Shown here: piece by piece, positions 1 to 7,294 of the stretch
How positions within the stretch are numbered: the first letter of the stretch is position 1
Layout: the number at the start of each line of letters is the position of its first letter
NCBI GenBank assembly: GCA_017629415.1
Contig: JAGBXG010000296.1
Span: 1-9,095, forward strand
DNA from: Pseudomonadota bacterium
Lineage (GTDB): Bacteria > Myxococcota > Bradymonadia > UBA4248
DNA: 9,095 nucleotides
Direction: 5' to 3'
Made by a program: the position numbers and the translations under genes
The notes under the pieces: generated by a model
What the model was told of the DNA's origin: nothing
The model's database searches: none
Seen by the model: only the letters and a program-made list of their open reading frames with translations

Positions 1-196
1 ACTGCGTTATGACGGCGAAACAGCCGGCAGCGTCAAAAATAACTACAAATTCACCAAAACCGGCATCGTACAAACGATGGTCAAGGGAGCTGCCGCCGAT
101 ATGCAGCATTGTACGCTGAACGGCGATGCAGAAATGATACCGCTGCTCATGCCGACAGATACAGAAAAGAGCCGCACCATTCCCTATGCTCCTTAA
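1..196 (+). CDS. C-terminal end of an unrecognised protein (5'-partial)
   Basis: An open frame enters from the left edge (codons from base 2) and ends at TAA 194-196, giving 64 visible residues that begin LRYDGETAGS and end SRTIPYAP. The composition is that of an ordinary soluble protein, with mixed charge, one Cys and no membrane segment. I do not recognise the family and assign no function. That it is a real gene end is supported by the uninterrupted frame and by a strong intrinsic terminator on the same strand about 50 bases after the stop. The start and any domain lie outside the window. Confidence 0.6.
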   Translation, partial: LRYDGETAGSVKNNYKFTKTGIVQTMVKGAAADMQHCTLNGDAEMIPLLMPTDTEKSRTIPYAP

Positions 197-213
197 AATT
201 CTTTTTATGAATC

Positions 214-240
214 GCGTGCTATGCTGACGCATACGCACGC
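214..240. repeat. Bulged palindrome, copy 1 (GC-TAT...ATA-C-GC family)
   Basis: The left arm GCGTGC-TATGC (214-224) pairs with GCATA-C-GCACGC (229-240) across a 4-base loop. All 11 pairs are Watson-Crick, with one unpaired C at 234. The design recurs at 244-279, 6926-6965, 6971-7001 and 7005-7035. It lies 3 bases before the terminator hairpin, so the two form a tandem pair after the first gene. Confidence 0.75.
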
Positions 241-243
241 TTG

Positions 244-288
244 GCGGCGCTATCGGTCTAAAGACACGATACGCGCCGCTTTTTTTTT
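244..288 (+). terminator. Rho-independent terminator; palindrome copy 2
   Basis: The left arm GCGGCGC-TATCG (244-255) pairs with CGATA-C-GCGCCGC (267-279) across an 11-base loop, with a single unpaired C at 272. The arm is followed at once by nine T (280-288). A GC-rich stem plus T tract on the + strand, 48 bases after the stop at 196, is a textbook intrinsic terminator for the upstream gene. The stem also belongs to the bulged palindrome family found at four other places in the window. Confidence 0.85.
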
Positions 289-406
289 GCATGTGACCTT
301 CCCCAAAATCAAGGCGTATGCAAAGTCGCACATCACTCGCAAAGTGAGACATTGCGAGTCCTCATTTTCCCAAAAAAGATAGTTATGAGTCCCCGGCTGA
401 CCAACA

Positions 407-586
407 AAAACGCCCCATTTTGCGAGATTCCAAAGGGGGGCAGCCTCTTTGACGTGGTTTGGGGGCGGAGCCCCAAACAAACTTTGCGTACGCCGTGCTT
501 GACGGGGTGTGTGACAAAACCCCACAAGCATTTTGCGCCGCAAAGCATATTGGCCCCTTTGGAATCCAACAATATATAGGCGTTTT
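407..586. repeat. Nested multi-helix inverted repeat, possible structured RNA or MITE-like element
   Basis: An outer pairing AAAACGCC (407-414) with GGCGTTTT (579-586) encloses a perfect 13-bp pairing, GATTCCAAAGGGG (426-438) with CCCCTTTGGAATC (554-566). Inside are three consecutive hairpins: GTTTGGGG/CCCCAAAC (457-478, loop gcggag), TGCTTG..GGGGT/ACCCC..CAAGCA (496-530) and TTTGC/GCAAA (532-544). A closing helix around three stem-loops is what a folded RNA or a mobile palindromic element would give. The strand is undetermined. It is 3' of the minus-strand TPR gene and beyond the terminator of the + strand gene. Confidence 0.55.
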
Positions 587-670
587 CGTAGGTTTGACGG
601 GTGTTGCTTACGAGCATTTTTGCTGTACTCTCGGGTGAGCAAAAATGATTCGCGCAAGCGAATCCTCTCT

Positions 671-760
671 CTCTCCATTTATGGAGAGACCGCGCTGCAA
701 GCGCGCTAGTGAGGTCCAAGTCCCCCTCTCCGTTGGAGAGGGGGATTTAGGGGGTGAGGC
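671..760. repeat. Tandem REP-like hairpins with TAGTGRGG-type tails, downstream of the TPR gene
   Basis: Three perfect hairpins follow one another: CTCTCCAT/ATGGAGAG (671-688), CGCGCT/AGCGCG (691-705, loop gca, then CTAGTGAGG) and TCCCCCTCTCC/GGAGAGGGGGA (721-745, loop gtt, then TTTAGGGGGTGAGG). Read on the minus strand, the last stem starts 16 bases after the TPR stop codon, so it would form at the 3' end of that mRNA. No U tract follows it, so it is at best a weak intrinsic terminator and may instead protect the transcript end. The second hairpin and its tail match the one at 7768-7796. Confidence 0.6.
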
Positions 761-3700
761 TTACGTGGTCATTTTTAGGAAAAGTCCAAGCTGTTGTCTC
801 ATCTCTGAGAATCGTTCGCTCGTATTGAAGGCAAACAATCCTGGCACATTCGGCATATTGGCATAATGCGCCAGCAATTGTTGCGGCTGTGCCGGAATAT
901 GCAAATTGGGCTTTTTACGGCGCATCAAAGCCATAATGGAAGCACACAAATCTGCGCTAAAGAGATGTCCGATATTGGCATCCAACACCGAGGCAGCATA
1001 TTGCAATTGAATGGGATCATATTGGAACGATGCGATGCCTTGAGTGGTGATAAATTCGACGATAGTTTTCCTCAAATGGCGTGGCAGGAATGACTTAATA
1101 CGGCTCAAGACATCCGGCATCGCCAATTTTTCGTCATACAATCCGAGCAACCCGGAAATGACCATGATGATATTTTCGTGCGGCAAAGTCACGAGCGGCA
1201 GGGTCCCGAGTTTCAGATGCGTCATGGCTGCAGCCATATGGAAACGTTTTTCTGCCTCCGAAGCACTGGCAAATGCCGAAGCATTCAACAAGAGCATCCC
1301 AGGATTATTGGGACAAGCCGAGAAGATGAAGGGTGCATCCTGAACGACTTGTGCATCGGGTCCTTGAATGCCAAAGACATTGGCAATTTCAAAGAACAGG
1401 GAAGCCAATGCCGGCACCATGGTAATGGGATCAGTCTGACGTTCCGGCAAAGCAAAAATTTGCTGTGCTTTAGCCCCTGCTAATTTCAGCAGCATTTGAA
1501 CATTGGGATTCAGCTCAACAGTCTGCGCAAGCCGAATAATGTTATCGTCAATCGAATCCGGTTTCATCGGATATCGCTGATGATAGGCACTCTGTAAGCT
1601 TTCTGTCGGCTGAATGGGAGCAGCCAGAGCCATCAATTGCTGTTCAACGCGAGCCTGAAGATCAAAGCGATTGGCATTTTTTGCAATATCCAACATGGCT
1701 TGATACGGTTCAACACGGAAAGGCGACAAAGCTGCCGCTGCGCTGGCATGACTCATGGCTTCTTTAGGATCGAACACGCGAGCTGCAAGCAAGCGGGTCT
1801 GGAACGAATTCGGGGCGAGGTTTGCAGCAGCCACCGCATATTTATCGGCTTCAAAACGTCTGTGAAGCGGTCCGCCGTAACAGTATGCCACGAATTCATA
1901 AATGCTGACCATGACTTCGGTCGGAACATCACGAATTTCAAGCAATTTTTCGACGAATGCCAAAATAACAGCCGGCTCATTGCACCGCATAATCCAGGGA
2001 TGCACATCATTAAGGATGCTGGCACGAAGTGGCACAAGACTTGCCGCCTCACGCATGATATGGGTCAGTTTATCCTGTTCATTCAACGACTTATAAATAT
2101 TGGCGATTTGCAGCAAAACGCGGATATTTTGCGGCGGCTCAATCATTGTCTTCAAGCGCAGCAAAAGTTCCAAAGCTTCCTGCAGTCTGGATTCCATAAA
2201 ATAGATATCAGCCATGCGTTCCATCGCATGCGTATCATTCGGATTGGCGTTTAAAATATCCTGCAGCAAAGGCAATGCATGACGCGGCATGCCAAGATTA
2301 TCAATATAAATGTTTGCCAGATAAAGCCTTGCTGTGAGCAGAATATTTTCATCCGCATCTGCCTGTTCTAAAATGCGTTCCAAGGCATTTCTGGCTTCAT
2401 TCCAATGATTCAGAGATACCTCAATTTGTGCAAGTTTCCACAAGACCTCGACATGACTGGGATCAATTTCCAGAACCTGGCGAAGCTTGACTGCTGCTTG
2501 AGCAGGCTCATGGAATTCATTCAGATAGTCTTCAGCCATCTGAATAAAGCGTTTCACCTGATTATCTGGCGAAATGGAACGCGTATGAATCTGCAATATA
2601 CTGTCGATGGCAGCCACATCACGTTTCCTGCGCAGCAAATCAAGCAACTGATCGCACAAATCCATGCGTTGAGGTGCCAGCATAAAGGCCTGTTTAAAAT
2701 AATCGATGGCCATATCGATATGATTCAGCTGATCGCGGGCAATGCGTGCAGCTTCACACCAGGTAATGACACGCATTTCCATATTTTCCAGACATTGTGC
2801 CTGAAGCGAAAGAAAACGGCTCAAAAGCTGGGGATTGTTCATCTTGCGAGCCATATTGGTCGCAATACGCAACGCCGGAAGGTGCGAAGGATTCTCTTCA
2901 ACGACATCGCAAATCATTGAAAAGGCTTGCTGCGGCAAATCGGGATAAATCGATTCCACCAAAGCAACCTGGATCTCTATTTTATCTTCCTGAGAAGCTC
3001 GCTTTAAACGTCTCTCCAGGAAAGGCACGAGATTGGCACGGCAGGGTTCCATAGCCTCAAGCCGTTCATTGGCCATAATATTATCTGGATCAAGTTCCAG
3101 CGTTGACTTCAATGAAGAAACTTCGTTTTCAAATGCACCGTTTGTCGCGGGATAGGCATGTGCAACAAATGCCGCCAAATTATAATCATGTGCGGCAATC
3201 GCCTTATCTTTCGTATTTTGAGCACCTTCCGCAAACAACGGTGCCAGTTCGGTCATCTGCTGACGGTTAAACTGCGAATGCACAAGCATAATACGTGCAT
3301 TCATGGCATCGGGTGAAAGGGCAAGAGCAAGTTCCAAAGGATGAATGGCATCGTCCGGACTCTGAATCATCCAAGTGTACAAATAAGCCAACAGCATTGC
3401 GCTTGCACTCTTGGTAGACTGATTCTTAATCGTATTCGTCAATTCCTGAATCAATCCAGCTTGAGATTCATACCGAGCTGTTGAACCGTAAAGCAGTGCA
3501 AGTAAAAATACAACCGGCACATAATTCGGATCATGCCTCAGTGCCATTTCCAAAATAGAAACTGCCTGCTCCGGCTCTTTAAAAAGTGTCAGCGTCTTCA
3601 GTGCGACTCTAAACAGCAAACGCGCTCGCGCCTGAGGCAATGGCAAATGCTGTGCCTTATCCAATGCCAGCTCATAATAAGCCGCCAAATTGCCGCTAGT

Positions 3701-6700
3701 ACGATAAATATGAGACAGCTTTGTCATCGCCACTGTATTATCAGGCTCAATCGACAAAATTTGTTCATAACAGGATACAGCACTCTGAACATCGCAAAGC
3801 ATATCCTCATAAACATGGCTCATGGTGAACAATGTCATCAGCTTTTCATCCGGCTTGTTCATCACAGTAAGCTGTATTTCCAGAACTTCTATCAGTTCCT
3901 TCCAACTCCGCAGCTCAGATAAAACTGCATAAAGCTCACGATAAACCGCCAAATTCTTAGGATTCTCCTGACGTGCTTGATGCAGGAAACTGACGGTATA
4001 ATGATTGCGATTCATTTTATAACGACAAATATTCGATATCCGCAGAAGAATATCACAACGCTCTGTCGGCGTTGCGGCATAATCTTTTTCTGCGAGCAAC
4101 ATCTCAATCAAAGATTTCCAGTCATGAATCTTATGATACAAACGCTGAAGATTATGAATCGCATGAATGTCATCCGGATATATCTCACGATACTGGCGAT
4201 AATACGATATCGCATTATCCACCTGTCCTAAATTGTAATCATACAAAGTTGCCAATGTATAACACAAAGACGCACGAATTCGCGCATCCTGAACCGTCTC
4301 AAGACGCATGCGGTACATCCTGACAATGCCTTCATAATCATTTCGAGAACGAAGAATTTGCTCAAGATATTCAAACGCCGTCCGTTGACCAGGATCGAGC
4401 ATTAAAGCACTGCGGAAATTTTGCTCTGCCTCCTGATACTTCTTCAATACATCGTAACAATAACAGCCCAAATCGGCCAAACGTTCGGCGGCTTCTTCTG
4501 TATTAGAAATCTCGGCAATGCGTTGATTGATTTGCATCGCCTCTTCCAAACGGCCGTCACGCTGAAGCAAATCAATATAATATTCCAATGTCAGACGATC
4601 ATGAGGAATCTCACGAAGAATATCCCGAACGACATCAATCGCTGCACTCAGGGCCTTCCCGTTCTGATCCAAATTTATCGCCCGCATTAAAGCCATTTCC
4701 AAACGCTCTCGCGGGACTTCTGTTGCCTTTCCAAGCTCAAAAAGCACATGATCACACGCTTGCCACTGTGTGGGATCATCCGCAATATTCTCAAGAATCA
4801 GTTCAAGCGGCAAAACATCGTTCGGCTGATACTTCAATGCCTGCTCATAAGCCGACTTCGACCCTAAAATATCTGAAAGCAAATCATTCGAAACACTGCC
4901 CGCCAACAAAAGTGCGCAGCAGCTCATTTGTTTGTCACGAGATGCATCCGCAAATGCATTGCTCACAGCAAATATCGTCTGCCATGCCCCCTGACGAATC
5001 AAATGCGTCATGCCCTGAAAATACGCATACAAAGACCCGGGCGACAATTCCAGTGCATGCAAATAACTCGTCAAAACCTCAGAGGTTCCATGCTTTAAGC
5101 TGCTCTCTATGTCAGCTTTCAAAGTATGACATGCCACCTGAAGTTCGCGGTCATCCGTCAAACTAATCAGCTTATCCAGTGTATCGCAACACTCTTTGTA
5201 ACGGTGCTCAAATAAAAGCAAATAAAACAATGTACAAGCCGCCGATACGCGTTGAGGTGCAAGCGCACATGCACGATACATCATGGCAATCGCTTCAGCA
5301 GTCTGAGGCTCTTCGCCAAAATAAGTAATCAGCGCACACTCTTCAAGTAATACAGACTGTTCTTCCGCAGACAAATCCGTATCAATATCCGACTGAAGCA
5401 AAGTTAAAACATCTTTGGTCTTATTATAAGCTCGCGCAATACGGCGCAGCTCATGAATCGCCGATCGGCTGAAATGATTCGCCTCCAATGCCTTCAAATA
5501 ACGCACATAGGCAAGCTTCTCATAGCCTGTGTGCTCTAAAATTCGCGCTATTGCCAGCTGAATCGTACACTCACGTATCCCATCTTGTGTGCGCACATGA
5601 CGGATTTCATCATCATATCCTGCAATAATATCTTCAAGTTCATCTGGAAGCCCCTCTCCCTTCTCAAGCTCAACATTCAAATTATCAGATGCCTCTGCAT
5701 ACCCCTCTTGCTCCGCCTGAGCCGGAAGCAAATTCGGCGAAGAAAACACACTGCGCCGAAGCTCGGCTGAACCACCGCTCACAGAACCGCCCTTCAACCA
5801 TGCCTCCGGCAGTTCCTGCTCATCGGTCATTCCCAAATCCTGACCAGCCGATTCTAAAATGTCATGCATTAATTCAAGCGCATCTTCCGTCAGCTCGCCT
5901 TGAAACTCCTCTCCTTCCTCCACAGGTTCCAACGATTTCTGTACGGACATTAAAGGCAAATTTCCAGACTTTAAACTCGGAATCTTACCAGCTTTGACAC
6001 CCGATGACGGACGAGGCGGAGGCAAAGACGGTTTGCCCGTCAAACCTTCATTCACCTTCAATTCCACGCCTTTTTTGTCACCGCTCAGCTGCGGCGGCGC
6101 ACTTAACGCCATCGTCTTGTCGCTGTTCGGCAACGTCGGAGCCCCCATCGACAACGTCTTGTTCATCGCACCCTGAGACGGCGCACTCAATGCCATCGTT
6201 TTATCACTGTTCGGCAAAGACGGCGCAGTCATTGCCATCGTCTTTTCACCGCCAGTCGGAGAAGGCACACGCGGCGGCATCGTTGAAATCTTCTTACTCT
6301 CCCCCGACTGCGATGTTTTGTCCGCACCTTCCCCAGCTTCCGTTAAAGTCTTTTTCAACACTTGAGGCACAGAAAGCGCCATCGTCTTATCCGCTCCATC
6401 CGACGACTTCAAAGAAATTTTCGGAGGCTTCGGTTTACCAGGCAACGAAGGCTTCTGAATCGAACCCGATTCTGCACCGACATCTGCACCCACCTTTAAG
6501 GACGGCTTTTTCGCCTCTACACTCTCCTTGCCATGAGAGTCCTTACTGCTCAAACGCGGTACCGCCATCTTTTGCGTCAAATTCACGCGAGGCACACTGC
6601 CAGATTCTGAATCCGCCTTCATGCGAGATTGCTCCGAAGAATCCGATGATGCAAAACCATGACATGTACTCATCACTTCAGATCCTTCTTCCGGAACAGC

Positions 6701-6814
6701 TGGAACTGCAGATACAGGCTTCTCCTTCTTCTTCAAACTCGGCACTTCCTTGCCGCTTTTATTCAGTTTCAGTTGAGGCTTGTTCGGTTTGCTCGCATTT
6801 TTTGACTCTGACAT
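761..6814 (-). CDS. Giant tetratricopeptide-repeat protein with disordered K-T-M-rich N-terminus
   Basis: This is a 2017-residue, probably cytoplasmic, scaffold-type protein; no signal peptide or membrane segment is seen. ATG 6814 is preferred because GGAG (6823-6820) lies 5 bases upstream; the GTG at 6820, two codons earlier, overlaps that site. Residues 1-300 are Lys/Ser/Pro-rich and disordered, with K-T-[ML] motifs at Thr144, 192, 206, 220 and 234 in near-identical DKTMALSAP contexts. An acidic linker follows to about 400. From about 410 to 1740 come degenerate 34-residue TPR helices, for example near 795-835, 865-905, 1010-1050, 1450 and 1520, with typical A..x..AL..DP spacing. The last 270 residues are a distinct domain ending F-N-T-S-E-R-F..L-G, which recalls the C-terminus of large myxobacterial TPR proteins (memory, unverified). 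There is no catalytic motif, so a protein-protein scaffold role is inferred. It appears monocistronic. Confidence 0.93.
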   Translation of the reverse strand: MSESKNASKPNKPQLKLNKSGKEVPSLKKKEKPVSAVPAVPEEGSEVMSTCHGFASSDSSEQSRMKADSESGSVPRVNLTQKMAVPRLSSKDSHGKESVEAKKPSLKVGADVGAESGSIQKPSLPGKPKPPKISLKSSDGADKTMALSVPQVLKKTLTEAGEGADKTSQSGESKKISTMPPRVPSPTGGEKTMAMTAPSLPNSDKTMALSAPSQGAMNKTLSMGAPTLPNSDKTMALSAPPQLSGDKKGVELKVNEGLTGKPSLPPPRPSSGVKAGKIPSLKSGNLPLMSVQKSLEPVEEGEEFQGELTEDALELMHDILESAGQDLGMTDEQELPEAWLKGGSVSGGSAELRRSVFSSPNLLPAQAEQEGYAEASDNLNVELEKGEGLPDELEDIIAGYDDEIRHVRTQDGIRECTIQLAIARILEHTGYEKLAYVRYLKALEANHFSRSAIHELRRIARAYNKTKDVLTLLQSDIDTDLSAEEQSVLLEECALITYFGEEPQTAEAIAMMYRACALAPQRVSAACTLFYLLLFEHRYKECCDTLDKLISLTDDRELQVACHTLKADIESSLKHGTSEVLTSYLHALELSPGSLYAYFQGMTHLIRQGAWQTIFAVSNAFADASRDKQMSCCALLLAGSVSNDLLSDILGSKSAYEQALKYQPNDVLPLELILENIADDPTQWQACDHVLFELGKATEVPRERLEMALMRAINLDQNGKALSAAIDVVRDILREIPHDRLTLEYYIDLLQRDGRLEEAMQINQRIAEISNTEEAAERLADLGCYCYDVLKKYQEAEQNFRSALMLDPGQRTAFEYLEQILRSRNDYEGIVRMYRMRLETVQDARIRASLCYTLATLYDYNLGQVDNAISYYRQYREIYPDDIHAIHNLQRLYHKIHDWKSLIEMLLAEKDYAATPTERCDILLRISNICRYKMNRNHYTVSFLHQARQENPKNLAVYRELYAVLSELRSWKELIEVLEIQLTVMNKPDEKLMTLFTMSHVYEDMLCDVQSAVSCYEQILSIEPDNTVAMTKLSHIYRTSGNLAAYYELALDKAQHLPLPQARARLLFRVALKTLTLFKEPEQAVSILEMALRHDPNYVPVVFLLALLYGSTARYESQAGLIQELTNTIKNQSTKSASAMLLAYLYTWMIQSPDDAIHPLELALALSPDAMNARIMLVHSQFNRQQMTELAPLFAEGAQNTKDKAIAAHDYNLAAFVAHAYPATNGAFENEVSSLKSTLELDPDNIMANERLEAMEPCRANLVPFLERRLKRASQEDKIEIQVALVESIYPDLPQQAFSMICDVVEENPSHLPALRIATNMARKMNNPQLLSRFLSLQAQCLENMEMRVITWCEAARIARDQLNHIDMAIDYFKQAFMLAPQRMDLCDQLLDLLRRKRDVAAIDSILQIHTRSISPDNQVKRFIQMAEDYLNEFHEPAQAAVKLRQVLEIDPSHVEVLWKLAQIEVSLNHWNEARNALERILEQADADENILLTARLYLANIYIDNLGMPRHALPLLQDILNANPNDTHAMERMADIYFMESRLQEALELLLRLKTMIEPPQNIRVLLQIANIYKSLNEQDKLTHIMREAASLVPLRASILNDVHPWIMRCNEPAVILAFVEKLLEIRDVPTEVMVSIYEFVAYCYGGPLHRRFEADKYAVAAANLAPNSFQTRLLAARVFDPKEAMSHASAAAALSPFRVEPYQAMLDIAKNANRFDLQARVEQQLMALAAPIQPTESLQSAYHQRYPMKPDSIDDNIIRLAQTVELNPNVQMLLKLAGAKAQQIFALPERQTDPITMVPALASLFFEIANVFGIQGPDAQVVQDAPFIFSACPNNPGMLLLNASAFASASEAEKRFHMAAAMTHLKLGTLPLVTLPHENIIMVISGLLGLYDEKLAMPDVLSRIKSFLPRHLRKTIVEFITTQGIASFQYDPIQLQYAASVLDANIGHLFSADLCASIMALMRRKKPNLHIPAQPQQLLAHYANMPNVPGLFAFNTSERFSEMRQQLGLFLKMTT
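6101..6388 (-). repeat. Degenerate coding repeat, K-T-M-A-L motifs of the TPR protein
   Basis: On the + strand the core GCCATCGTCTT or close variants recur near 6109, 6193, 6235 and 6380. Each encodes (D/E)-K-T-M-A-(L/M). Two copies share a longer P-N-S-D-K-T-M-A-L-S-A-P context, separated by a diverged K-T-L-S-M-G-A-P copy. The pattern suggests internal duplication of a short linear motif within a disordered segment. Confidence 0.6.
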
Positions 6815-6819
6815 ATCCA

Positions 6820-6823
6820 CTCC
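6820..6823 (-). promoter_or_regulatory. Ribosome-binding site deciding the TPR gene start
   Basis: The minus strand reads TTTGGAGTGGATATG. GGAG sits 5 bases before ATG 6814, a good Shine-Dalgarno spacing. The alternative GTG start (6820-6818) overlaps the GGAG and would have no site of its own. Confidence 0.65.
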
Positions 6824-6853
6824 AAATCGGTGAGCTCAAAATAAACCACATCA

Positions 6854-6883
6854 ATTTTATCATTTAAAACAAGCATTTCGCAA
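6854..6883 (-). promoter_or_regulatory. Candidate sigma70-type promoter of the TPR gene
   Basis: On the minus strand TTGCGA (6883-6878) and TAAAAT (6859-6854) are separated by 18 bases, giving 4/6 and 5/6 matches to the usual -35 and -10 hexamers. The predicted start near 6847 would leave a leader of about 33 bases. The region is AT-rich and hexamers of this quality are common in such DNA, so this is tentative. Confidence 0.35.
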
Positions 6884-6925
6884 CGATTTCCCAACTTCTA
6901 CGATGCCTCAAATTGCGCTTTTTTT

Positions 6926-7035
6926 GACGCGCTATCGGGGGACTCCGCCCCCGATACGCCGCGTCGGCGCTTGCTATGGCCTTTCAGGCCATACGCCGCA
7001 ACCAGCGCAGCTATCGCTTCCGCGATACACTGCGC
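6926..7035. repeat. Array of three bulged palindromes (copies 3-5) upstream of the TPR gene
   Basis: Copy 3: TATCGGGGG (6933-6941) pairs with CCCCCGATA (6948-6956), flanked by outer GACGC (6926-6930)/GCGTC (6961-6965). Copy 4: TATGGCCT (6975-6982) pairs with AGGCCATA (6986-6993), followed by C-GC. Copy 5: GCGCAG-C-TATCGC (7005-7017) pairs with GCGATA-CA-CTGCGC (7022-7035). A small CGCCG/CGGCG hairpin (6957-6969) bridges copies 3 and 4. All three keep TAT on the left, ATA plus an unpaired C on the right and differing paired stems, the same architecture as 214-240 and 244-279. No T tract follows on either strand, so these are not intrinsic terminators here. Confidence 0.75.
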
Positions 7036-7294
7036 TTTGCTAGCCTCAACAATACTGACTGTCCTCAGCCTCCCCCCTCAATTCCAAGCGATTGCACCAA
7101 CTCACAGCTTCCCCCAATCCCAACGCTTTACCGCCTGTCACACATGCGAAAAAAATACAACCGACATTCACAATTGCGATAAACAAGCAATCAAATACAA
7201 AACGACAAATCTATTCATATTGCAAACTAAACATCCCATTTCTATTTATATTAACATTACAAATTAAACATCTCATTTTCACAACAACTCATTT
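7036..7294. other. AT-rich spacer, no gene seen
   Basis: Frames here have no ribosome-binding site and low-complexity translations. A weak direct repeat is visible: 7220-7243 and 7257-7280 share the frame TT.CAAA.TAAACAT..CATTT (about 18 of 24 bases alike, 37-base period). No hairpin able to terminate the minus-strand frame ending at 7295 was found. Confidence 0.5.

Larger units (their letters stand above)
289..760. other. Gene-free spacer packed with hairpins
   Basis: No convincing gene lies here. Short frames exist on both strands, but they overlap one another and the inverted repeats and have no ribosome-binding sites. What is present is secondary structure. There are hairpins at 336-358 (7-bp stem CTCGCAA/TTGCGAG), 615-647 (10-bp stem CATTTTTGCT/AGCAAAAATG, 13-base loop) and 647-664 (7-bp GATTCGC/GCGAATC, loop gcaa), plus the nested element at 407-586 and the tandem set at 671-745. 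An inverted pair also lies at 313-326 and 481-494 (14 positions, one G-T wobble). Confidence 0.7.

Noticed and set aside
250..719. Two overlapping minus-strand frames (142 and 128 codons) and two + strand frames (75 and 73 codons) in the spacer
   Set aside because: They overlap one another and the hairpins, have no Shine-Dalgarno, and are more easily explained as open frames across palindromic repeats.
1637..5166. Several + strand frames of 80-205 codons inside the TPR gene
   Set aside because: They are antisense to a continuous 2017-residue frame with clear TPR periodicity; none has a good start signal or a protein-like composition.
6818..6820. GTG as the start of the TPR protein (2019 residues)
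   Set aside because: The GTG overlaps the only Shine-Dalgarno; the ATG two codons later has the proper 5-base spacing.
6004..6867. 287-codon + strand open frame opposite the TPR gene's N-terminus
   Set aside because: It is a shadow: the Ser/Pro/His-rich translation mirrors the Lys/Ser/Pro-rich low-complexity coding strand, with no ribosome-binding site and no recognisable domain.
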